NCBI GenBank assembly: GCA_020200675.1
Contig: JAIVIG010000065.1
Coordinates: forward strand, 3,050 to 12,072
From: Actinomycetota bacterium
GTDB lineage: Bacteria > Actinomycetota > Rubrobacteria > Rubrobacterales > Rubrobacteraceae
Reading direction: 5' to 3'
Length of the DNA: 9,023 bases
Positions 1 to 4,820 of the stretch are shown here, in pieces. A program made the translations under genes and the position numbers. Position 1 is the stretch's first letter, and every line of letters begins with the position of its first letter. The notes under the pieces are model-generated. The model was not told the DNA's origin. It saw nothing but the letters and a program-made list of their open reading frames with translations, and did not search any database.

Positions 1-140
1 GTCTCGGAGCGAGTGAGGCTCGTTTTCTCCCCGCATCCGCACTCGACCATGATGCTCTCGGGCTTCCACCTGTATACCGTGCCGAAATCCACCTCTTGCA
101 CCTCGTAGCGCGCTCTGGCACGCTCGATTATCTTCACCAC
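1..140 (-). CDS. Partial small CxC protein (N-terminal part only)
   Basis: The minus strand from a GTG at 140 reads 46 codons without a stop and leaves the window at base 1, so only the N-terminus is visible. It starts VVKIIERARARYEVQEVDFG and contains a Cys-Gly-Cys pair at residues 34-36, the kind of CxC that often forms half of a zinc knuckle; the second half would lie outside the window. A purine-rich tract (AGGGAAAGGG) precedes the start; a second GTG follows immediately at 137 and could equally be used. The reading is weakly basic then acidic, with good G/C third positions. I recall similar short proteins as common in Rubrobacter genomes, but that is memory, not a search. Function is unknown. 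Confidence 0.6.
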   Translation of the reverse strand, partial: MVKIIERARARYEVQEVDFGTVYRWKPESIMVECGCGEKTSLTRSE

Positions 141-273
141 TAATTTCCCTTTCCCTCTCCCCTAGAAGTAGTAGGAGTAGTAATATATTTTACAATGTGC
201 CACGGTCAGGAGGTTACCGCGAAGCCAGGGCGTGACAAGGACAGCCCGTATACTGAGATACCAGAACCTTCGA

Positions 274-312
274 GTTAACATGTTTTTAACCTCACGTTAA
301 CAACTACTTAGC
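274..312. promoter_or_regulatory. Four half-sites repeated every 11 bp
   Basis: The hexamers GTTAAC (274), TTTAAC (285), GTTAAC (296) and CTTAGC (307) start exactly 11 bases apart. Direct repeats with 11-bp spacing are typical of OmpR/PhoB-type response regulators bound head to tail; the Streptomyces PhoP box, built on GTTCACC units every 11 bp, is a close parallel in both spacing and sequence. GTTAAC is itself palindromic, so the array can also be read as inverted. Which gene it would serve is unclear: the next plus gene starts 235 bp away and the next minus gene 134 bp away. The array abuts the transposase remnant, so it could also be element-derived. Confidence 0.4.
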
Positions 313-505
313 ACTGGAGGCGGAGCCACGAAGGGGTCGGGCGCGGATGCCCGTCGGCGAAGGCCCACCCGCACCGTAGCCTTTCTGCACCTCCGCTCTG
401 GTCTGCCCCCGCCGCCTCTCGACCACGACGAACAATGGCGACAGGGTAGCCATCTGCAACGGTTTTGCGTCCCGGTCCGTCACCAGCCTATGTCTGGCAA
501 ACACG
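304..505 (-). pseudogene. Probable remnant of an IS5-type transposase
   Basis: On the minus strand the reading has a run RHRLVTDRDAKPL (residues 4-16) followed by LSP, then RRRGQ...EVQKGYG (30-44), and, after a one-base shift, a stretch like LRRR-IRARPLRGSASS. This order recalls the DDE core of IS5-family transposases: 'KHHLVTDRRGTPLAV..LSPAN', then 'RRGRPRRRP..L.ADKGYD', then 'LRRRGI.PRIARRG..SS'. Compared with that pattern, about 15-25 residues are missing after LSP, the second Asp is lost (QKGY instead of DKGY) and one frameshift is needed. There is no start signal and no recognisable inverted repeats. The match is from memory of the family pattern and may be wrong; the alternative is random open frame in GC-rich DNA. 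Confidence 0.4.
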
Positions 506-1471
506 GGTGGGTTCCGACAGGCGTCCTATGGGAAAGATAGGGGACTTATGGATACCGTGGTAGATGCGCTGTTCGACCTGACCCCTGCGGTGCGCTACGT
601 CGCGTTCTACCAGGACGGGGATCTGTTCATGCACAAGCGGCCTGGTATCGGCAAGGCTACGACCAGCGAATCCGATCATTATGAGGAATTGCTGGTCAAC
701 CCGACGATCCTTGCGCTGACAGGCAAGAGGGGCAACATAGATTGCGGGGGCCTGGAATACGTGGTGGTCCGCTACGGGAACTTCTACCAGTTCATCATGC
801 CCGCAGGTGGCGGACACGTTTCGATAGCGTTCGGGCTGGAAGCAAACCCCGTTGCGTGGGCAGATTCCGTGATCGAGCTTCTGCGCAACTATAGGGTTAC
901 GCCCAAAGGAATCCAGTAGCCAAGTACGGCGGGGGGAAGGGCGAATCTCCGGGGCGGGATACCCGGTATGTTCCCAAAAGGCGTAGAAGAGACCACCGCC
1001 GCGCACCCGCACCTCCAGGTGCCCGGCCTGCGCGAGCTCTTTGAGCATCGCGTCGGCCTCGGTTACGGAGAGCGAAGTCTCCATCGCCGCCCGGGTCGGC
1101 GAGATCTCACCCTCCCGCCGCAGCGCTTCGAGCAACTCTCGCTCCCCTGTGTGGCGCGTCGAGGCTATCTCCACCCGCCTTTTGGAGAAGCCCGAGACTC
1201 CCCTGGCCAGGAGGCCGAAGGCCGGGAACGCGACCCAGAAGTACGTCGTGAAGATCCACCAGAAGCCGGGGGCAAGCGCGACGAGCAAGACGCCTGAGAG
1301 CGCCACCGGCGCCAGCACCACGAGCGCAGCGAAGACCTGGGCCTTCGGACCCATCTCCTCCGCGTCGAGCCCGAAGAAGTGGCCGGGACCACAGTGGTGA
1401 CCCCTCCGCAGTCGGGACCTTCCAGGTTCGTGCCCTCTATGGAACCTCTCCACGGATGCTTTGCTGCTCAC
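488..1471 (-). CDS. Two-TM protein with cytosolic winged helix; 3' end runs on
   Basis: The GTG start at 1471 has a strong AAGGAGG six bases upstream, 28 bases after the previous gene's stop, so it is probably the last gene of the minus-strand cluster. Residues 1-40 are Arg/His-rich. Two membrane helices lie at about 45-68 and 70-90, followed by a basic linker. A winged helix-turn-helix spans about 106-167, with ERELLEALRREGEISPTRAA, then a recognition-helix-like SVTEADAMLKELAQAGHLEV, then a wing ending LFYAFWE. This layout suggests a membrane-tethered DNA-binding regulator or an adaptor. The domain ends near base 971, but no stop occurs there: the frame continues 160 codons, mostly as antisense of the 548-919 gene, with residue use that looks like a shadow frame. 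A short indel near the G6 run at 931-936 would end it at 897-899 or 889-891. The first 167-185 residues are well supported; the tail is doubtful. Confidence 0.6.
   Translation of the reverse strand: MSSKASVERFHRGHEPGRSRLRRGHHCGPGHFFGLDAEEMGPKAQVFAALVVLAPVALSGVLLVALAPGFWWIFTTYFWVAFPAFGLLARGVSGFSKRRVEIASTRHTGERELLEALRREGEISPTRAAMETSLSVTEADAMLKELAQAGHLEVRVRGGGLFYAFWEHTGYPAPEIRPSPRRTWLLDSFGRNPIVAQKLDHGICPRNGVCFQPERYRNVSATCGHDELVEVPVADHHVFQAPAIYVAPLACQRKDRRVDQQFLIMIGFAGRSLADTRPLVHEQIPVLVERDVAHRRGQVEQRIYHGIHKSPIFPIGRLSEPTRVCQT
548..919 (+). CDS. Small protein, possibly roadblock/LC7-like fold
   Basis: A 123-residue cytosolic protein starting at ATG 548, with TAGGGG 4-5 bases upstream as ribosome binding site. 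Codon use is clearly coding (G/C third positions). Visible features are an N-terminal helix then a strand PAVRYVAFYQDGDLF (13-27), a conserved-looking acidic helix SESDHYEELLVNP (40-52), a segment RGNIDCGGLEYVVVRYGNFYQ (61-81) and a C-terminal strand-helix GGHVSIAFGLEANP (88-101). The alternation of strand, helix, two strands and a helix, with 'YVVVRYGNFYQFIMP' then 'GHVSIAF', resembles roadblock/LC7 (MglB-type) domains that partner small GTPases or sense ligands. No GTPase neighbour is visible. It converges on the minus-strand ORF that ends at 488, which overlaps its whole length in antisense. The fold is a guess, and function is unknown. Confidence 0.6.
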   Translation: MDTVVDALFDLTPAVRYVAFYQDGDLFMHKRPGIGKATTSESDHYEELLVNPTILALTGKRGNIDCGGLEYVVVRYGNFYQFIMPAGGGHVSIAFGLEANPVAWADSVIELLRNYRVTPKGIQ

Positions 1472-1499
1472 AGTGCTCCTCCTTGCTTCGACGAGGTGT

Positions 1500-1967
1500 T
1501 CACCGGCGACTTCTTTCTCGCAGCGCCCCCGCGCACAGAAACCCTAGCCCGGTGACATTCATGAAGACGCGAAAGGCGTGCAGCATGTCCCATCGTTTCC
1601 GCAGGCGCACGAACTCTTCGGAGTCTTCCTCGGGGGAGAGTTCGAGGACGCGGTTGTTGATCGGCACGTTGCCGAAGATGGTCGAGACCAGCATCGCCAC
1701 GAAGCAGACCGTCCCCGATAGGGTCGGCAAGAAGGAGGAGGTTTTACGACTCGATGCCAGGACCGCCAGGCACGAGGCGATCACCGAGAGCATCCAGAAG
1801 GGCATCATCGCGGCGTAGCGGCGCGTTAACTCCTGCTCGGCCCGTATACGCTCCGGCGTGCTCAACTTCTCCAGCGCCGGGTGCACCGCGGCCCAGGTGC
1901 CGAACTCGTTGCCCGCGAGCAGCCCCGCCAGCAACAGGTTTACGAAACGCGTGATCTTGAGAGCCAT
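1500..1967 (-). CDS. DUF1772 (anthrone-oxygenase-like) membrane protein
   Basis: A 155-residue membrane protein. Four hydrophobic helices are seen at about 8-28, 53-72, 80-102 and 132-150. Family marks of DUF1772 are present: an N-terminal helix followed by NEFGTWAAVHPAL (20-32), NVPINNRV (100-107) at the end of the third helix, and RKRWDMLHAFR (123-133) before the last helix. DUF1772 includes fungal anthrone oxygenases of polyketide pathways, but most bacterial members are uncharacterised, so no reaction is claimed. I chose ATG 1967 because AAGGAG lies nine bases upstream and the protein then begins just before its first helix. A GTG at 2003 in the same frame also has AAGGAG at good spacing and would add 12 basic residues and overlap the upstream gene by 8 bases. 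Confidence 0.8.
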   Translation of the reverse strand: MALKITRFVNLLLAGLLAGNEFGTWAAVHPALEKLSTPERIRAEQELTRRYAAMMPFWMLSVIASCLAVLASSRKTSSFLPTLSGTVCFVAMLVSTIFGNVPINNRVLELSPEEDSEEFVRLRKRWDMLHAFRVFMNVTGLGFLCAGALRERSRR

Positions 1968-1995
1968 ACTCGTAATCTCCTTCCCAGGCGCCTTC

Positions 1996-2463
1996 TTACG
2001 CACCTGCCTCTCCTTTGGTGGACGGTTCGGGCCTGGATCTACCGCCGGAGGATCGGGCGGTCGTGCCGCGCAGGACCAGGTACAGCAGGAACCCGAGCGG
2101 TCCCAGCATCAGGGTCAGGAATAGCACCGGCGCCATGAGGAGGGCGCTGATGCCGCGCTCGCGGCCGTCGAGGTAGATCCAACGCCCCACGAACACGTCG
2201 AACGCCAGGAAGTGCGCCCACGCTATCGTGGCTCCAGCCGGCGTGCCGAGCAGCGCCGCGATGCCGGCCAGGGTGGGACTGGAAACCGCCGGGAACACCT
2301 CGTCCAGCCGTGGCAGCACGAGCGCCGCGTAGAGCAAGGCGGGCGGCAGTACCATCAGCGGCGACCGCAAGACGCGGCGCGTCCAGCGCCAGCGCGGCAA
2401 GAAGATCATCAACGCCCAGAACGGCATGACCAGCAGGCCGCTGAGCGAGAAGATAGCCTCCAC
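1996..2463 (-). CDS. ABA4-like membrane protein (DUF4281 type)
   Basis: A 155-residue protein with about four membrane helices: roughly 4-22, 36-52, 64-92 and 106-131. The segments VMPFWALMIFLPRWRWTRRV (12-31), PALLYAALVLP (41-51) and especially WAHFLAFDVFVGRWIYLDGRERG (82-104) followed by LGPLGFLLYL match the pattern of ABA4-like proteins; plant ABA4 takes part in neoxanthin formation, whereas the bacterial relatives have no settled role. The GTG start at 2463 lies only two bases after the stop of the preceding gene, with GGAG eight bases upstream, so translation is probably coupled. The frame stays open far upstream to 3438, but that part is a shadow of the neighbouring gene. The C-terminus (133-155) is a polar tail rich in Arg, Ser and Pro. 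Carotenoid involvement is only a possibility. Confidence 0.75.
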   Translation of the reverse strand: MEAIFSLSGLLVMPFWALMIFLPRWRWTRRVLRSPLMVLPPALLYAALVLPRLDEVFPAVSSPTLAGIAALLGTPAGATIAWAHFLAFDVFVGRWIYLDGRERGISALLMAPVLFLTLMLGPLGFLLYLVLRGTTARSSGGRSRPEPSTKGEAGA

Positions 2464-2465
2464 CG

Positions 2466-3309
2466 CTATCGCTCCCGCGTGCGCCGCGCGCGAAGCACCA
2501 CAGCGGACGCGATCGCGCCGGCGGCGGCGAAGAGCGCCAAAAGCGTCCCGAGCGTTAAGGCGTCCGGCGCAACCACCGGCTGACCGCGCAACGTCTGCCA
2601 GGCCAGGAGCAGGACGAGGCCGAGGTAGACCAGGCCCGCCAGCCACACCAGGGCGACCCGGTGGCCTGATCGGAGCCAGCCTGGGCCGAAGCTCGCGACG
2701 AGAAAGCCGACCAGGGGAAGCGCCTGGAGCGCGTGCAGGCCGAAGAAGTGGGCCACGCGCAGATCCCCACCGGTGGTGCTCCAGTTGGTAATCGGCAACC
2801 CCGGTCCGCCGTCCTCGACGCCCACGCTGTGCGCGCCGGCGATTGGCATCTCCCCGTCGACCCCGGCGGCTTGGATCTGCTCGGGCGTGGGGGTGGTCAT
2901 AAGAAAAGCCAAACCCATGCCGACGAAAGAGACGATCAAACCGAGCCTCAAGGCCCAGGCAAACGCGGGGTAGGGCAGACGCTGGATCAACAACAAGACT
3001 ATGGTCAGCAGGTTCGCGGCCCAGACCAGCACCACGGAGAGCGCCATCGTCGTCCACACGGCGGCGCTGACGGGCGTGCTGACGTTGAAGTGGCTGGTGG
3101 TACCGAACATCGCCGCGTACGCGATGAGCACCATCTCGATCAGGAGGGCGACAGCCGTGACCCACGCGATGATCCCCACTAGGCGCGGACGCCCCCGGAC
3201 GAAGGTCAAGAGCCAGAGCAGCGTGAAGCAGCGCCCAGGCACGGCGCAGAAGATCTCGCGGGTCCGGTACGCGCAGCCTATTCGGGTCGGGTAACGCGGG
3301 AGTGCTCAC
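2466..3309 (-). CDS. Six-TM protein, N-terminus split by apparent frameshift
   Basis: The uninterrupted frame runs from a GTG at 3242 and gives 258 residues, but that GTG has no good ribosome binding site. A GTG at 3309 has AGAGGAG about eight bases upstream and encodes a plausible N-terminus (VSTPALPDPNRLRVPDPRD...LALDLRPG) in the next frame. Removing one base from the C5 run at 3192-3196 (GGGGG on the coding strand) joins the two as ...LDLRPG|RPRLVGIIAW..., a 280-residue protein. Numbered from 3242, membrane helices lie at about 20-46, 60-86, 92-115, 166-186, 195-217 and 229-250. The long loop before helix 4 carries a distinctive GGDLRVAHFFGLHALQALPL (158-177) with two His, which looks functionally conserved. 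Function is unknown. The break may be a sequencing error, a real inactivating mutation or programmed slippage; intact downstream codon use argues against old decay. Confidence 0.65.
3192..3196 (-). other. Putative frameshift site in a G5 run
   Basis: On the coding strand the sequence reads CGTCC GGGGG CGTCC. The upstream reading from GTG 3309 stays sensible up to ..LDLRPG and then turns into Ala/Ser/Asp-rich nonsense. The downstream frame is hydrophobic and coherent from RPRLVG onward. One G fewer in this run makes a single continuous protein. Confidence 0.5.
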
Positions 3310-3374
3310 CAGCTTGCTCCTCTCTTCTCTTGCATGTACGAAATCGTTACGCCATAAGCCTCTTTCTCTTTCAT
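3306..3374 (-). CDS. Possible 22-residue leader peptide
   Basis: A short frame starts at ATG 3374, preceded by TAGGAG three bases upstream, and encodes MKEKEAYGVTISYMQEKRGA followed by Ser-Trp. Its TGA stop overlaps the GTG start of the next gene as GTGA, the classic arrangement for translational coupling. It fills most of the 94-base gap between the 3404-3901 gene and the six-TM gene. The peptide is hydrophilic and has no run of a single amino acid, so an attenuation role is not indicated; delivery of ribosomes to the downstream start is the simpler reading. Chance occurrence of a short frame is a real alternative, since the ribosome-binding spacing is short. Confidence 0.3.
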   Translation of the reverse strand: MKEKEAYGVTISYMQEKRGASW

Positions 3375-3403
3375 AATCTCCTATTTGAGCATCCTTCTCG
3401 ACC

Positions 3404-3901
3404 TCACGCCCGAGTCCCGGCCCGTCGCGCGTCCGCAAAGAGCGACACCACCGCCGCCAGCAGCGAGAGGTTGAGGAGGGCTGCCCCGGCGGCCGCCAGG
3501 ACTCCCAACACGGGCGACTCGACGTTCAGGAGGTTGGGCCGTCCCAGCGCGTACGGTTCGGTGCTCGCGTTCGCCGCCCACACGCCGTACTGATCCCCCG
3601 GCGTCTCCAGAAAGGCGTGGGAGAACAGAACGCCGACCAGCAAAAACGCAACCAGCCCGAAGCGGAGCCAGGGACGGGAGCGGTCGAAATGGGCGAAGAG
3701 GGCTATCGGCGGGAACACCACGGCAAAGAACGTGAACGGGGTGAACTCGTCGATGAACGGCCAACCGCTGTGATCGGCGCGCAACACGTGGTCGACGAGG
3801 TGCAGAACCCCGAGGACCAGGGTGATCTCCAACAAAACCTTGCTGCGCCGGGAAGGAGCACGGAGCCCCACACCCGTACTCGCCCGGCTTCCAACGTTCA
3901 T
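3404..3901 (-). CDS. Four-TM membrane protein of unknown function
   Basis: 165 residues from ATG 3901, with AAGGAGG about nine bases upstream. After a basic N-terminus (1-20) there are four hydrophobic helices: about 22-40 (VLLEITLVLGVLHLVDHVL), 55-70, 78-96 and 129-155. Notable polar groups sit inside or next to helices: HLVDH (34-38) followed by RADHSGWPFIDEF, and SHAFLETPGDQYG (93-105), a loop that could be extracytoplasmic. The clustered His/Asp residues near helix 1 could bind a metal, but no family motif is recognised. It sits 65 bases after the DoxX-type gene, with a small GC-rich hairpin just before its ribosome binding site. Length and topology match the other small membrane proteins in the cluster. 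Confidence 0.7.
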   Translation of the reverse strand: MNVGSRASTGVGLRAPSRRSKVLLEITLVLGVLHLVDHVLRADHSGWPFIDEFTPFTFFAVVFPPIALFAHFDRSRPWLRFGLVAFLLVGVLFSHAFLETPGDQYGVWAANASTEPYALGRPNLLNVESPVLGVLAAAGAALLNLSLLAAVVSLFADARRAGTRA

Positions 3902-3919
3902 CGTACCGCTCCTCCTTCC

Positions 3920-3934
3920 GGCGACCCCGTCGCC
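3920..3934 (-). other. Perfect 6-bp hairpin before a ribosome binding site
   Basis: GGCGAC and GTCGCC flank a three-base loop, immediately 5' (on the minus strand) of the AAGGAGG that serves the gene starting at 3901. There is no following T run, so it is not a standard terminator; it may set mRNA stability or separate expression of the two neighbouring genes. With GC this high, chance is also possible. Confidence 0.3.
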
Positions 3935-3966
3935 TTCCCTCTACTAGCCTACGTCAAGACCTTTGC

Positions 3967-4407
3967 TTACGACAGCGCCGCCCACAGCGCGAAGCCTACG
4001 AACACGACCTGTATGGGAACCCTTGCGATGAGAGGGGTCGGTGGACGGCTCCGGAAGGTTACTCCGCGCCTCGCCGCGCTGACGTTCGCCGGGAACATCG
4101 CGGCCATGAGCAGGGCGAGGCACACGCCGGCCACGCTTCGAGTGGCCGGGATCGCGAGCCCAACGGCACCCAGAAGCTCCAGGACCCCCGTCACCGCGAC
4201 GAGCAGCTCCGGGTTCGGAAACGCGTTCGGCACCATCTTGGCGAGGTCTTCCCTGGTCTTCGTGAAGTGCGCGCTCGCGGTTAGCAGCAGCATGACGGCG
4301 AGCGCGTAGGACGCGGCCTCCTGCCAGGTGTCGAACAGGCCGACTTCCAGCGCTCCGAGGCCCCTGAAGACCAACAACGAAACCACAAGTACGATGAACG
4401 GAACCAT
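3967..4407 (-). CDS. DoxX-type membrane protein
   Basis: 146 residues from ATG 4407, with GAGGGGAG just upstream, 15 bases after the stop of the preceding gene, so very likely in the same transcript. Four membrane helices: about 1-20, 31-47, 68-88 and 91-110, with a further hydrophobic C-terminus (129-145). DoxX-family features are the segment SAHFTKTREDLAKMVPNAFP (45-64), the TGVLELLGAVGLAIPATR helix (73-90) and AAMFPANVSAARRG (102-115). DoxX proteins are small four-helix membrane proteins linked in different organisms to thiosulfate:quinone oxidoreductase or to oxidative-stress complexes, but most family members have no proven activity. The membership is confident, the role is not. Confidence 0.85.
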   Translation of the reverse strand: MVPFIVLVVSLLVFRGLGALEVGLFDTWQEAASYALAVMLLLTASAHFTKTREDLAKMVPNAFPNPELLVAVTGVLELLGAVGLAIPATRSVAGVCLALLMAAMFPANVSAARRGVTFRSRPPTPLIARVPIQVVFVGFALWAALS

Positions 4408-4422
4408 GAGGCTCCCCTCTTT

Positions 4423-4707
4423 CTAGGCGCTCTGCGCGCCCTCCGGTCTCTCTTCTTTGTCCACGACCAACTCGCGGACCCGCAGACGGCCCACCTCCAG
4501 CTCATCGATGGAGAGGCGACCGATCTTGGCCCTCTTGACAGCGAGCGCCCGGATCGCCAGCGCCCCGATAGCCACCGCCCCCGCAGCCGTCGCTCCAACC
4601 GCCACCGCGCCGAACGCCGTCCACCCAAACGCGGTCGCCGCCCGCGCGAACGCTACCCGCGCATCGAACGTTGAACCCTTCACCTGCGGTGTCTCTCTCG
4701 TCTTCAT
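4423..4707 (-). CDS. Short protein made of 5-residue repeats
   Basis: 94 residues from ATG 4707, with a purine-rich GGGAGAAGAAAGAG upstream. Residues 31-80 are ten consecutive five-residue units with a hydrophobic residue at position 2 and usually Gly-Ala or Gly-Arg next, for example AVGAT, AIGAL, KIGRL and EVGRL. The first five units are Gly/Ala-rich, the last five carry Arg, Lys, Glu and Asp. The strict period of five recalls pentapeptide-repeat proteins (right-handed quadrilateral beta-helix), though the usual A(D/N)LXX consensus is not met; the Gly/Ala half could instead be a short membrane segment. It is the first gene of the minus-strand cluster and would be the one closest to the PadR-controlled promoter. 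Function is unknown. Confidence 0.7.
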   Translation of the reverse strand: MKTRETPQVKGSTFDARVAFARAATAFGWTAFGAVAVGATAAGAVAIGALAIRALAVKRAKIGRLSIDELEVGRLRVRELVVDKEERPEGAQSA

Positions 4708-4750
4708 CTCTTTCTTCTCCCTTCATTTCTTCCGCTCCGGCTGTTACCCT

Positions 4751-4766
4751 ATGTCAATACTGACAT
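4751..4766. promoter_or_regulatory. PadR-type operator 1
   Basis: ATGTCAATACTGACAT fits ATGT-N8-ACAT, the usual PadR box, and has six-base perfect arms. It lies at the predicted start point of the leftward promoter (about 4764). Confidence 0.65.
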
Positions 4767-4770
4767 AACT

Positions 4771-4799
4771 ACTGTAATAGATGCGGTACTATATGTCAA
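4771..4799 (-). promoter_or_regulatory. Promoter for the minus-strand membrane cluster
   Basis: Read on the minus strand, a perfect -35 TTGACA (4799-4794) is followed after exactly 17 bases by TACAGT (4776-4771), four of six matches to the -10 consensus. Transcription would start near 4764, giving a leader of about 57 bases before ATG 4707. The -35 lies inside operator 2 and the start point inside operator 1, so a PadR dimer at either site should block it. Confidence 0.55.
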
Positions 4800-4808
4800 G
4801 AGAGACAT
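4793..4808. promoter_or_regulatory. PadR-type operator 2
   Basis: ATGTCAAGAGAGACAT is a second ATGT-N8-ACAT box, exactly 42 bp (about four helical turns) from operator 1, so two dimers would bind the same face of the helix. It ends directly before the AGGAGG of the PadR gene, so it should also affect that gene. A weak rightward -10-like TGTAAT (4773-4778) or TACTAT (4787-4792) could serve PadR, but neither has a good -35. Confidence 0.65.
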
Positions 4809-4820
4809 AGGAGGTTTTTC

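Larger units (their letters stand above)
141..547. other. Intergenic stretch with no intact gene
   Basis: About 400 bases without a convincing intact gene. The first part (about 165-200) is AT-rich with imperfect AGTAGT repeats and could hold the promoter of the leftward partial gene, though no clear -35/-10 pair stands out. The middle (274-312) holds the 11-bp-spaced half-sites, and 304-505 holds the probable transposase remnant; both are listed separately. From 505 to 547 nothing is seen except a TAGGGG tract at 538-543 that can serve as ribosome binding site for the 548 gene. Confidence 0.5.

Noticed and set aside
160..190. AGTAGT repeats near the left end as a tandem array or CRISPR-like repeat
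   Set aside because: The units are only three to six bases and imperfect, without spacers. No CRISPR array, tRNA or rRNA gene was recognised anywhere in the window.
948..965. GC-rich inverted repeat CCGGG...CCCGG as a possible terminator between convergent genes
   Set aside because: The stem is only five pairs, there is no T run on either side, and part of the repeat lies in the continuing minus-strand frame. It is expected by chance at this GC content.
2464..3438. Upstream extension of the ABA4-like frame to 480 residues
   Set aside because: Between 2464 and about 3190 it is an out-of-frame reading of the six-TM gene; only the stretch 3197-3309 looks like real protein, and it is assigned to that gene's N-terminus.
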